From contig JAEZAV010000137.1 of assembly GCA_023430285.1 (NCBI GenBank), positions 1 to 13,694 of the forward strand: 13,694 nucleotides of DNA, written 5' to 3'. This DNA comes from Methanobacteriota archaeon. GTDB taxonomy: Archaea > Methanobacteriota > Methanobacteria > Methanobacteriales > Methanobacteriaceae. This document shows positions 7,301-13,694 of the stretch, piece after piece. Numbering within the stretch: position 1 is the stretch's first letter; the number at the start of each line of letters is the position of its first letter. A model generated the notes under the pieces. That model was not told the origin of the DNA, did not search any database, and saw nothing but the letters and a program-made list of their open reading frames with translations. Position numbers and translations under genes: made by a program.

Positions 7301-7322
7301 GGTTATTATTAAGCGAGAATTA

Positions 7323-8177
7323 ATGTTGGCTGTGTTAATGATATTTGGATTAGCACTTGTCATGAATGTGGGCAGTGTTTCTGCTGCCAATACAACCAAT
7401 ACAACTGTTCAGTCACACACTACTGTTCAGTCAACGGTTACAACGAGTAAAAATGTAACTACTACAGTAAAAAAAACAACAACTAAAAAGGTTGCAACGA
7501 ATTCCTACGGCCTAACAACGGCACAAATAATGGATGGATTGAACCGAGCACAAGTTTTCTACAATAAAAATAACAGGTTACCAAACTACGTGAGTTACGG
7601 AACTACTAAAATTCCAATAGCTAGTTTCCAAAAGATTTTAACGGCATATGGTCTTAAGATAGTAGTAAAAACCTACGCAAATGGATGGGTAACAGTTAAA
7701 AATCTGGTTTATGATCATCAAGATACTTCTTACACCTGCGGACCGTCTTCACTTAAAATGGAGCTGTCTGATTATGGTCTTTCACTGAATGAAATGACCC
7801 TTGCGTCCTATGCAAGTTCAAATTCAAATGTGGGCACCACACACTCAGGATTGATAAATGCTGTTAAAAAAGTAAATTCGATCTACGGCACAAATCTGAC
7901 TGCATGGGATTCAAAATTCTCTTCAGTAGGTTGGGCAGGTCTTTACAAGTACATATCAACCAATCATCCAGTAATACTTCACATTAGGTCTTTTTTAAAC
8001 CCTAATACTTCTGGACATTACGTTGTACTCATGGGATTAAATATGAATTCTGGACTTGCAAAGATAGCTGATCCATCCTATGGTTACAGAACCCTTTCTT
8101 TCAATGCATTACTTACACGAATGAATTGGGTAGTCTCTACGGGTAGAACAACAAAACCTGTGATATTTGTGAAGTAA
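7323..8177 (+). CDS. Secreted pseudomurein-binding-repeat cysteine peptidase (C39/C71-like)
   Basis: A 284-residue exported protein (289 if it starts at ATT 7308). Order: hydrophobic signal peptide ending near SVSAAN (1-23); a Thr/Ser/Asn/Lys-rich linker (24-62), typical of surface proteins; one pseudomurein-binding-type repeat (about 63-105: LTTAQIMDGLNRAQ, NNRLPNYV, KIPIASFQKIL); then a papain-like peptidase domain with nucleophile C139 in TCGPSSLKME, H232 in SGHYVVLMG and D250 in IADPSYG. The Cys-His-Asp order and pseudomurein repeat match the pseudomurein endoisopeptidases (PeiW/PeiP, family C71) and related C39-like proteins, which cut the peptide cross-links of the archaeal wall. A chromosomal copy suggests wall remodelling or autolysis. 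The conservative ATG start is listed; ATT at 7308 would supply the missing positive n-region (K-R) and has the right Shine-Dalgarno spacing. A strong terminator follows. Confidence 0.88.
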   Translation: MLAVLMIFGLALVMNVGSVSAANTTNTTVQSHTTVQSTVTTSKNVTTTVKKTTTKKVATNSYGLTTAQIMDGLNRAQVFYNKNNRLPNYVSYGTTKIPIASFQKILTAYGLKIVVKTYANGWVTVKNLVYDHQDTSYTCGPSSLKMELSDYGLSLNEMTLASYASSNSNVGTTHSGLINAVKKVNSIYGTNLTAWDSKFSSVGWAGLYKYISTNHPVILHIRSFLNPNTSGHYVVLMGLNMNSGLAKIADPSYGYRTLSFNALLTRMNWVVSTGRTTKPVIFVK

Positions 8178-8206
8178 AAAATTAGTTTTAAACTTTAAAC
8201 AAAGGT

Positions 8207-8236
8207 TAAGAAGTTGGAATACTTCTTATTTTTTTT
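8207..8236 (+). terminator. Hairpin plus T8 terminator after the peptidase gene
   Basis: TAAGAAGT (8207-8214) pairs perfectly with ACTTCTTA (8221-8228) around a 6-nt loop and is followed directly by eight T (8229-8236). It looks like a bacterial intrinsic terminator and insulates the peptidase from the next gene. Confidence 0.85.
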
Positions 8237-8312
8237 ATTTTGATCTATTGAGTTCTAACTGGATGATGGAATTTATAGAAAATATTAATATTATTATTCA
8301 ACAAATAAAATT

Positions 8313-8322
8313 AAGATATAAC
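8313..8322 (+). promoter_or_regulatory. Putative TATA box of the YbjQ-family gene
   Basis: AAGATATAAC, centred near 8318, predicts a transcript start around 8343, about 25 nt before the ATG and just upstream of the GAGGAG at 8353-8358. Confidence 0.45.
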
Positions 8323-8368
8323 ATGATAGTGGGATGATTTTCATTTAAAATTGAGGAGTAAGTTTAGA

Positions 8369-8692
8369 ATGCTGATATTAACCACACCAAATATTGAGGG
8401 ACACAAAATCGTTGAATACTATGGATTAGTAACTGGAGAATCACTGTTGGGTGCCAATGTTTACAAAGATCTTTTTTCAGGAGTTAGAGATGTAGTTGGA
8501 GGCAGAACCTCTGCATACGAAGAAGAACTTAAAAAGGCCCGTGACCTTGCAATTGGCAGCATGGAAGAAAAAACAAGTAAAAAAGGTGGAAATGCCATTG
8601 TAGGAATTCGTATTAAATACAACAACCTCGGTGGAACAATGGGAAACACTATAATGGTAACTGTAACCGGAACTGCAGTTAAATATGAATAA
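8369..8692 (+). CDS. YbjQ/UPF0145 family protein
   Basis: A 107-residue cytoplasmic protein matching the usual length of the YbjQ (UPF0145, 'putative heavy-metal-binding') family. Hallmarks in order: MLILTTPNIEGHKIVEYYGLVTGE, GANVYKDLFSGVRDVVGGRTSAYE, EELKKARDLAIGSME, GGNAIVGIRIKYNNLGG and VTVTGTAVKYE. Members form ring-like oligomers; a function has not been settled. A frame open from a TTG at 8351 exists, but the GAGGAG at 8353-8358 lies inside that extension with 10 nt to the ATG at 8369, so 8369 is the better start and gives the standard N-terminus. A T7 run follows the stop at once, so the gene is probably monocistronic. Confidence 0.92.
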   Translation: MLILTTPNIEGHKIVEYYGLVTGESLLGANVYKDLFSGVRDVVGGRTSAYEEELKKARDLAIGSMEEKTSKKGGNAIVGIRIKYNNLGGTMGNTIMVTVTGTAVKYE

Positions 8693-8695
8693 TTA

Positions 8696-8702
8696 TTTTT
8701 TT
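8696..8702 (+). terminator. T7 run after the YbjQ-family gene
   Basis: Seven T begin three bases after the TAA stop codon, enough for archaeal intrinsic termination. Confidence 0.5.
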
Positions 8703-8995
8703 AAAGAACCCCATTCAGCTCTCAAAAGAAATAAAATCATTCTCGAAATTATTAAACACCGATAAATATTCACAACTTTTTTTATGAAGTTATATTGAGT
8801 TAATCTTCAGTTTAAACCTGCAAATTGATTAAACAAGCCTCTTGTAGATTTGATGAGCAAATTTTTTAGGATTAGTAAACTATTAATGTGAAATCCAATA
8901 ACGTTTTAGAAGGAAATTGAATTTTGGAAAACAAAACATTCCAATTTTAGATAGATAAAAAAGTTAATTTTAATCTATTTTTTAAAGGTGATCCA
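8703..8995. other. AT-rich spacer before the membrane-protein/glycosyltransferase unit
   Basis: About 290 bases. Contents I can name: a T7 run at 8779-8785 and a Shine-Dalgarno AGGTGATC at 8986-8993 just before the TTG start of the next gene. No ORF, tRNA or strong hairpin is evident, and I cannot place the promoter confidently. Confidence 0.4.
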
Positions 8996-10000
8996 TTGCA
9001 TATTAATCGTTTGAGTATTATTGGGCTGATCATGGTTGTTTTTAGTTTAGTTTTGTTCACTGTGAACACTTTTGATAAGTTAATTCTGGAATTAACCTAT
9101 CCCTTTCTCATGGGATCTTCCAAGGGAAAATCCATACTATTTTTCCTGTTAATGGGAAGCCTACTCATATTTTCACAATTAATTCAAAGTTCTGAATTAC
9201 CAAAAAAATTTAATATATTTAATAAACCAGGAAATTACTATCTTAAAATCCTGATTATCATAATTTCAATCACTTACGTAGTGGGACTTTTGATTGAAAT
9301 ATGGTTCAGGCTTAAATTTGGAGTATCAATATTCACAACTTTTGTTTCTACGAGTCCTCAAATTGGGACCAGCAGCATAATACACAGCCATGTATACAAA
9401 TCAATGCTCGGAATTTTAATATCCGACATAGGGCTAAATTTACCATCAAATATCCATACTGCGATTTCAATTGCAGCTTATATTCCAAGGTTTGCAGCAG
9501 TTATTTTCGTTGTTTTCCCAGTTGTTTACATATTAGGCGTATTATCTACTGAAAAACGTCCAGATATACAAAATATTATCTTGATATTTGCAATTACAAC
9601 AACTATGATCGGAATGTTGGATGGGGGACTTTTCTCCGCACCTGCAATGGTTGGATTGGCTGGTTTAATCGGGATTTACTCCATAAAAAAACCATTTTCT
9701 CCCCGAGATCTTGTCAAACCCTCAATGGTCATCGTTCTCCTCTTGATTTTAAGAATAATAATCAGCTTCATGGGTAGCAGTCCCGATGTCTACGAAATAA
9801 CAATTTTGGGTGAACATGAGGATGTGACCATGCCGGGTTTTGATGTTATAAATGAGAGGATTGTGGGTAACAACACAGTGATAACAGTAAAGGCTAACAT
9901 GAACGAATTTACAGCATTAAACAATTCATTTAACATATTAAAGGATAAATATCACTTGTTTTTTGTTTCATGGGATAGTTATTCTTTTTTCAGAGGCTAA
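8996..10000 (+). CDS. Unrecognised multi-pass membrane protein
   Basis: 334 residues; I do not recognise the family. The start is TTG at 8996 with AGGTGATC at 8986-8993 at proper spacing. Hydrophobic segments lie at about residues 7-24, 46-62, 82-102, 163-184, 192-207, 213-230 and 243-259, suggesting six to seven helices. Between the third and fourth sits a polar, Ser/Thr/His-rich loop (about 112-140) containing STSPQIGTSSIIHSHVYKS, with H130 and H132; such a compact polar block between helices in an otherwise greasy protein is the likeliest functional site. Residues about 262-334 form a soluble C-terminal domain rich in Val/Ile/Asn (ITVKANMNEFTALNN). The next gene, 69 nt downstream on the same strand, is a dual glycosyltransferase, so a joint role in surface glycan or glycolipid handling is plausible but is inference only. 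Confidence 0.75.
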   Translation: MHINRLSIIGLIMVVFSLVLFTVNTFDKLILELTYPFLMGSSKGKSILFFLLMGSLLIFSQLIQSSELPKKFNIFNKPGNYYLKILIIIISITYVVGLLIEIWFRLKFGVSIFTTFVSTSPQIGTSSIIHSHVYKSMLGILISDIGLNLPSNIHTAISIAAYIPRFAAVIFVVFPVVYILGVLSTEKRPDIQNIILIFAITTTMIGMLDGGLFSAPAMVGLAGLIGIYSIKKPFSPRDLVKPSMVIVLLLILRIIISFMGSSPDVYEITILGEHEDVTMPGFDVINERIVGNNTVITVKANMNEFTALNNSFNILKDKYHLFFVSWDSYSFFRG

Positions 10001-10069
10001 ATCGAAAAATTGATATAATTTTTTAAGACAAATATAACATATTACAATACTGAGGGTGTAATTATTAGT

Positions 10070-11833
10070 GTGAAGTTAAGTATCATTATTCCAACGTACA
10101 ATGAAGAGAAATATCTTCCCAAACTTCTTTACAGCATAAAGGAGCAAGATTTTAAAGATTACGAGATCATAGTAGCGGATGCAGGATCTAAAGACTCCAC
10201 ACGAGACATTGCTGCTTCTAATGGTTGTAAAGTTATAAGTGGAGGGTTACCTGCTCTGGGGAGAAATAATGGGGCTCAAGCTGCAGAAGGAGATTACTTG
10301 TTATTTTTGGATTCAGACGTTGTACTGAGTTCCGGCTATCTGACATCTGCCATAGAAGAATTTGAAGAGAAGGATCTTGGAATAGCAATTACTCAGATAC
10401 TGCCACTAAGCGATAAAAATGTGGACAAAGCCCTTCATAAATTTGCTAATTTTTTCATGAAACGGGTTGAGTCTATAAAACCTCATGGCGCGGGATGTTA
10501 TGGAATTTTAACCACCAAAAAGCTTCACAACGAGATCAATGGGTTTGATGAAGATCTAGATTTTGGTGAAGACAGTGATTATATCGAAAGAATGGGAAAA
10601 ATAAGCACATTCAAAGTTTTAAGAAATCCTCGACTCCTAGTTTCTACTAGAAGGCTTGAGGAAGAAGGAATAAAGGATCTGGCATTCAAGTATACCAAAA
10701 GCACGATATATGATTTCAGGGGAAAGAAGATCAGTGCCGATGAACTCGACTACAATTTTGGACACAGCGGTGATGAAAATTACAAACCAAGAATAATATA
10801 TGCCGCTTGTGGAGAGGGCATGGGTCATGCAATCCGGACTTCGGTGATTTTGGATCATCTTAAAGATGAGAATGAAGTGATGGTTTTTGCAAGTGAACGT
10901 GCCTATGATTTTTTATCCCAAAAATTTGATGATGTCTACAGGATATATGGTTTCAACACTGTCTACGAAAATAATGCTGTGAACGATAAAAAAACCTTTA
11001 TTAACGCAATGAAATACCTTCCAAGGGATGTTAAGGACAATATCCGTTTGCTGTATGGAATAGCAAATAAATTTAAACCCGATCTCATAATATCGGACTT
11101 TGAATTTTACTCTAACATCCTAAGCAAGATCATAAGGGTGCCAATGATAAGCATTGACAACATGCATGTAATAACCCAATGTAAAATTGATGTGCCCAAA
11201 AAGTTCTCGAGAGATAAACTCAAGGCTGAAGGAGTTGTCAGGTCGTTCATTCAACGGCCCCAGAAGTACATCATCACATCCTATTTCTATCCTGAAGTAA
11301 AGAACACAGAAAAAGTATCCATATTTCCACCAATTTTAAGGAAAGAAATATTAGAATTAAAACCAGTTAAAGGAGATAATATCCTAGTATACCAGACCAG
11401 TTCTTCAAATCTGGAACTGATTGATTTACTAAAGAAATTTGATGAAAATTTCGTTATTTATGGTTTTGATAAGGATGCAGTTGAAGATAATTTAACATAC
11501 AGAAAATTTAACGAAGACCAGTTTTTCGAAGATTTAGGTTCTTGTAAAGCAGTAATTGCTAATGGAGGATTCACACTACTCAGTGAAGCTATATACCTAA
11601 AAAAACCAGTTCTAAGCGTCCCTGTTAAAGGACAGTTTGAACAGATACTGAATGCCATCTACCTCGAAAAACTGGGCTACGGTGAGTTTCATGAACAACT
11701 CAGTGCAGAGGGGTTGGCCAAATTTTTAAAGGATCTTAAAAAATATGATGAAGCACTCGAAACATACACTCAGGATGGAAACAAATCCATTTTAGGGGAA
11801 ATTGATCGTCTGATCGAAATTTATTCCAGTTAA
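10070..11833 (+). CDS. Two-domain glycosyltransferase: GT2 fused to MJ1255-type GT-B domain
   Basis: 587 residues. Residues 1 to about 215 are a GT-A fold family 2 transferase: SIIIPTYNEEKYL (4-16), EIIVADAGSKDST (32-44), metal-binding DSD (81-83) and the catalytic ED (167-168) in GFDEDLDFGEDSDY. Residues about 240-587 are a second transferase with the GT-B look of MurG/GT1/GT28: nucleotide-side ACGEGMGHAIRT (246-257), SDFEFYSN (342-349), NGGFTLLSEA (498-507) and VPVKGQFEQ. From memory this half is the MJ1255 family (TIGR00661), normally a stand-alone protein. No membrane helices. The start is GTG at 10070 with GAGGGTG (10052-10058) 11 nt upstream. Adding two sugars in succession to one acceptor, for an S-layer, pseudomurein or lipid glycan, is the simplest inference; donors and acceptor are unknown. 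The preceding membrane protein is probably in the same transcript. Confidence 0.9.
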   Translation: MKLSIIIPTYNEEKYLPKLLYSIKEQDFKDYEIIVADAGSKDSTRDIAASNGCKVISGGLPALGRNNGAQAAEGDYLLFLDSDVVLSSGYLTSAIEEFEEKDLGIAITQILPLSDKNVDKALHKFANFFMKRVESIKPHGAGCYGILTTKKLHNEINGFDEDLDFGEDSDYIERMGKISTFKVLRNPRLLVSTRRLEEEGIKDLAFKYTKSTIYDFRGKKISADELDYNFGHSGDENYKPRIIYAACGEGMGHAIRTSVILDHLKDENEVMVFASERAYDFLSQKFDDVYRIYGFNTVYENNAVNDKKTFINAMKYLPRDVKDNIRLLYGIANKFKPDLIISDFEFYSNILSKIIRVPMISIDNMHVITQCKIDVPKKFSRDKLKAEGVVRSFIQRPQKYIITSYFYPEVKNTEKVSIFPPILRKEILELKPVKGDNILVYQTSSSNLELIDLLKKFDENFVIYGFDKDAVEDNLTYRKFNEDQFFEDLGSCKAVIANGGFTLLSEAIYLKKPVLSVPVKGQFEQILNAIYLEKLGYGEFHEQLSAEGLAKFLKDLKKYDEALETYTQDGNKSILGEIDRLIEIYSS

Positions 11834-11878
11834 ACTTTGACAAGAGTTCATAACATGTTTTGTTTAGCTTCACAAAAG

Positions 11879-11888
11879 ATTATTAAAC
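11879..11888 (+). promoter_or_regulatory. TATA-like element of the phosphodiesterase gene
   Basis: ATTATTAAAC is centred about 26 nt before 11910, so the predicted transcript begins at the ATG itself. This matches the lack of any Shine-Dalgarno upstream of that gene. Confidence 0.45.
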
Positions 11889-11909
11889 TAAAAAACAATA
11901 GTTATTAAA

Positions 11910-12392
11910 ATGATTGGTATAATGTCTGACAGCCATGATAATGTTCCTGCGATTAGGAGGGCTGTTGAAACCTTCAATTCAATGGATGTAGATCTTGTTA
12001 TACATGCAGGAGATCTCATATCTCCGTTCACCGCCAACGAATTTAAAAAGTTAGAGCCAGAAATGGTGGCTGTTTTTGGGAACAATGATGGAGAAAGGGA
12101 AGGTCTTAAAAAAGCCTATTCTGAGATTTGTCTCCTTGAAGATTTCAAAGAAATTTCTGTTGAGGGTTGGAAATTCTCAATTATCCACGGTACAAATCCC
12201 CAAATAGTTGATGCCTTGGCAAAATGTGGCAAATATGATGTGTTGATCCGAGGCCACACTCATGAACTTGAAATAAAGGGGAGTGAAACATTAATTATAA
12301 ATCCTGGCGAGGTTTGTGGTTATGTTTCAGGTAAACAGACAGTTGTGTTAGTTGATCCGGATGATCTGAATTGTGAAGTAATTAACTTGTAA
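11910..12392 (+). CDS. YfcE/MJ0936-type metallophosphodiesterase
   Basis: 160 residues, the standard length of the small YfcE/MJ0936 calcineurin-like phosphodiesterases. The metal-binding set is complete: D7 and H9 in MSDSHDN, D35 in HAGD, N58 in GNND, H93 in IIHG, H116 and H118 in RGHTHE, followed by NPGE (131-134). Relatives hydrolyse model phosphodiesters with Mn/Ni; the natural substrate is unsettled. Cytoplasmic, no extra domains. No ribosome binding site precedes the ATG, and an A/T-rich TATA-like element (11879-11888) sits at leaderless distance, so translation probably initiates on a leaderless mRNA. It is 76 nt downstream of the glycosyltransferase gene and likely separately transcribed. 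Confidence 0.93.
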   Translation: MIGIMSDSHDNVPAIRRAVETFNSMDVDLVIHAGDLISPFTANEFKKLEPEMVAVFGNNDGEREGLKKAYSEICLLEDFKEISVEGWKFSIIHGTNPQIVDALAKCGKYDVLIRGHTHELEIKGSETLIINPGEVCGYVSGKQTVVLVDPDDLNCEVINL

Positions 12393-12416
12393 CACATTCT
12401 GTTGGTTTATGGAAAA

Positions 12417-12426
12417 TTTATATAAA
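12417..12426 (+). promoter_or_regulatory. Putative TATA box of the flippase-like gene
   Basis: TTTATATAAA preceded by GGAAAA is the best TATA match in the 111-bp spacer; it predicts a start near 12447 and a leader of about 57 nt. A second candidate, GATATAAAA at 12444-12452, would give a leader of about 30 nt. Confidence 0.5.
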
Positions 12427-12503
12427 CCATAAAATTCATCACCGATATAAAATAATTAAAAAAAATTCAAGCGATATACTGTATTATTATTTGGGTAATT
12501 ATT

Positions 12504-13520
12504 ATGAATCGTAAAACCATTGGGCTACTGTTTGTTGGAATTGCAATTTTGGCAGTGATGATAATTTTCATTGGACCTGGAAAAATTGAAGAGGCCCTAA
12601 AATTAGCCAATCCTTGGTATTTGTTACTTGCAGTGGTTGTTCAATTTGTAATATATGGGATGTGGACGCAGCGATGGTCTATAACTATTAGATCCCTAGG
12701 AATATCCATTAGAAAGAAGCACATATTTCCAATGCTCATGGTTGGTCTTGCCATCAACAACATAACTCCAAGTGCTAGGGGTGGTGGCGAACCAGTTAGA
12801 GCTTACATGTTGGGTAAATACACTAAATCTCCCATGGAAAATGCATTTGCCACTGTTATTGCTGACAGGGGTTTAGACACATTTCCATTTGTTTTACTGG
12901 CAATAATTACCATACTCTACTCTGTTTTATCTTTAAAACTACCTGAATGGATTGTCATAGCTTTGATAATTTCACTCATAGTGTTGGTCATTGTTTTTTT
13001 CATAATTCTATTCATGTGTATAAACGAAGCAGTGGGTCAAAGGATCACATTGTGGTTTGTTGGAGTTTTCAAGAGAATTTCAAAGAAAAAACACTATGAT
13101 ATAGAAGACAAGGCCATTAACGCAGTGAAGGGCTTTCAAAGCAGTATGAATATCATGATAAGGGATAGAAGAGTTCTGATGTATGGTTTGCCACTCTCCT
13201 TTGTGATATGGTTCATGGAGATAATTCGGGTTTACATAGTTTTCTCATCATTTGGAACTCCAGTTCCATTGGGTATCATAGCAGCAGTCTTCGTTATTGC
13301 AACTCTAATTGGAATGATTCCTTTACTTCCAGGGGGAGTGGGTGCAGTTGACGGTATAATGATCATATTGTACTCTGCTGCAGGAGTTCCACCATCAATA
13401 AGTGCTGCTGCAACCATTGTTGAAAGATTAATATCATTCTGGATGACATCTTTCATAGGCATGGGAATGCTTCCATACGTTGGTTCAGGTGTGATGGATG
13501 AATTTTCAGACAAATTTTAG
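12504..13520 (+). CDS. UPF0104 / AglD-like flippase-fold integral membrane protein
   Basis: 338 residues with about eight hydrophobic helices (for example 5-23, 38-52, 126-143, 149-171, 229-248, 256-274, 283-292, 310-324). Family hallmarks of the 'lysylphosphatidylglycerol synthase TM region'/UPF0104 group are clear: NNITPSARGGGEPVRAYML (85-103), ATVIADRGLD (116-125), GMIPLLPGGVGAVDG (270-284) and ERLISFW (308-314). There is no C-terminal DUF2156 aminoacyl-transfer domain, so it is not a complete MprF; it resembles the stand-alone archaeal UPF0104 proteins and the membrane part of AglD. A role in moving or handling polyprenyl or phospholipid head groups is likely by family, not proven here. 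A moderate Shine-Dalgarno GGGT (12493-12496) lies 7 nt before ATG. The unit ends in a T9 run. Confidence 0.9.
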   Translation: MNRKTIGLLFVGIAILAVMIIFIGPGKIEEALKLANPWYLLLAVVVQFVIYGMWTQRWSITIRSLGISIRKKHIFPMLMVGLAINNITPSARGGGEPVRAYMLGKYTKSPMENAFATVIADRGLDTFPFVLLAIITILYSVLSLKLPEWIVIALIISLIVLVIVFFIILFMCINEAVGQRITLWFVGVFKRISKKKHYDIEDKAINAVKGFQSSMNIMIRDRRVLMYGLPLSFVIWFMEIIRVYIVFSSFGTPVPLGIIAAVFVIATLIGMIPLLPGGVGAVDGIMIILYSAAGVPPSISAAATIVERLISFWMTSFIGMGMLPYVGSGVMDEFSDKF

Positions 13521-13543
13521 GTAAAAACTCCGTCATAAACATA

Positions 13544-13552
13544 TTTTTTTTT
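13544..13552 (+). terminator. T9 run after the flippase-like gene
   Basis: Nine consecutive T about 24 nt after the TAG stop, with no strong hairpin; a typical archaeal intrinsic terminator. It separates the gene from ftr. Confidence 0.65.
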
Positions 13553-13590
13553 AAATCATTGATATCAGCTTACAAAGTTAAATGGAAAAA

Positions 13591-13598
13591 TTTATAAC
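13591..13598 (+). promoter_or_regulatory. TATA box and ribosome binding site region of ftr
   Basis: TTTATAAC follows the purine-rich GGAAAAA (BRE-like, 13584-13590) and predicts a transcript start near 13618-13622. GGTGAT at 13621-13626 is 4 nt before the ATG, so the leader would be very short and may consist of little more than the Shine-Dalgarno. Confidence 0.6.
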
Positions 13599-13630
13599 TA
13601 TTTCTCAACTACGATCAGTCGGTGATAATC

Positions 13631-13694
13631 ATGGATATAAACGGAGTGGAAATAGAAGATAACTTTGCAGAAGCATTCGATATAAAAGTATCCC
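13631..13694 (+). CDS. ftr: Formylmethanofuran:tetrahydromethanopterin formyltransferase, N-terminal fragment cut by window
   Basis: Only 21 codons are inside the window, reading MDINGVEIEDNFAEAFDIKV plus one residue. This closely matches the N-terminus of Ftr from Methanothermobacter as I remember it (MEINGVEIEDTFAEAFEAK), which is distinctive enough to name. The full enzyme has about 297 residues and is a cytoplasmic tetramer that transfers the formyl group from formylmethanofuran to tetrahydromethanopterin in CO2-reducing methanogenesis. The gene has its own TATA box and a GGTGAT ribosome binding site. The rest of the gene lies to the right of the window. Confidence 0.88.
   Translation, partial: MDINGVEIEDNFAEAFDIKVS

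Larger units (their letters stand above)
6552..7322. other. Long AT-rich divergent spacer without a supportable gene
   Basis: About 770 bases between the slipin gene (minus) and the secreted peptidase (plus). It holds the slipin promoter, a perfect inverted repeat at 6670-6693, an 11-nt direct repeat at 6721-6749, several TATA-like strings (for example 6951-6960 and 7188-7197) and the peptidase promoter/leader at 7227-7307. The longest start-to-stop reading I noticed with any character is 14 codons (7004-7048), which is not enough to call. A small RNA is possible but not shown by the sequence. Confidence 0.5.

Noticed and set aside
8351..8368. TTG start adding six residues to the YbjQ-family protein
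   Set aside because: Its ribosome site would be absent, whereas GAGGAG inside the extension serves the ATG at 8369.
10029..10037. AAATATAAC as a separate promoter for the dual glycosyltransferase
   Set aside because: The predicted start (about 10058) would remove the GAGGGTG ribosome site; read-through from the membrane protein gene is more economical.
13232..13513. Minus-strand 93-codon ORF opposite the flippase-like gene
   Set aside because: It is a shadow of the conserved plus-strand UPF0104 coding sequence, with low-complexity Pro/Ile/Thr content and no ribosome site.

Overview
The window looks like chromosome of a pseudomurein-walled methanogenic archaeon of the Methanobacteriales, most likely Methanobacterium or a close relative. 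The evidence: the last 64 bases encode the N-terminus of formylmethanofuran:tetrahydromethanopterin formyltransferase (Ftr, C1 methanogenesis pathway); a secreted protein carries a pseudomurein-binding-type repeat fused to a cysteine peptidase; tRNA-Trp has an archaeal intron; spacers are AT-rich with archaeal TATA boxes; ribosome binding sites are of the GGTGAT/GGAGG type; tRNA genes lack an encoded CCA; and transcription units often end in plain T-runs. Genus assignment is inference.

Layout. 1-610: 3' part of a RibD-C/DHFR-like reductase cut by the left edge. 794-1612: a pyrroline-5-carboxylate-reductase-family protein that resembles ComER more than classical ProC. 1824-2198: a small exported protein with a DUF3221-like core. 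2346-2608: a tRNA-Cys/tRNA-Trp pair behind one TATA box; the tRNA-Trp has a 69-nt intron that is a box C/D guide RNA predicted to direct 2'-O-methylation of its own C34. 2711-3325: a metallo-beta-lactamase-fold hydrolase. 3449-5644 (minus): a Trk potassium uptake pair, TrkH channel followed by TrkA regulator. 5769-6551 (minus): a slipin (SPFH membrane protein).

6552-7322 is a long AT-rich divergent spacer with a perfect 10-bp inverted repeat and an 11-nt direct repeat but no gene I can support. 7323-8177: the secreted pseudomurein-binding cysteine peptidase, ending in a textbook hairpin/T8 terminator and possibly starting at a rare ATT codon at 7308. 8369-8692: a YbjQ/UPF0145 protein. 8996-11833: a two-gene unit of an unrecognised multi-pass membrane protein and a GT2 glycosyltransferase fused to an MJ1255-type GT-B glycosyltransferase. 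11910-12392: a YfcE/MJ0936-type phosphodiesterase, probably leaderless. 12504-13520: a UPF0104/AglD-like flippase-fold membrane protein. 13631-end: ftr.

How the genes fit together: the common theme is the cell envelope and membrane (K+ uptake, slipin, wall peptidase, membrane protein plus dual glycosyltransferase, lipid-flippase-like protein), interspersed with housekeeping genes. I see no mobile element, CRISPR array or defence island. The most informative single locus is the tRNA-Cys/tRNA-Trp unit, where the splicing motif and the guide duplex compete for the same anticodon-loop bases. The least described is the membrane protein/dual-glycosyltransferase pair.
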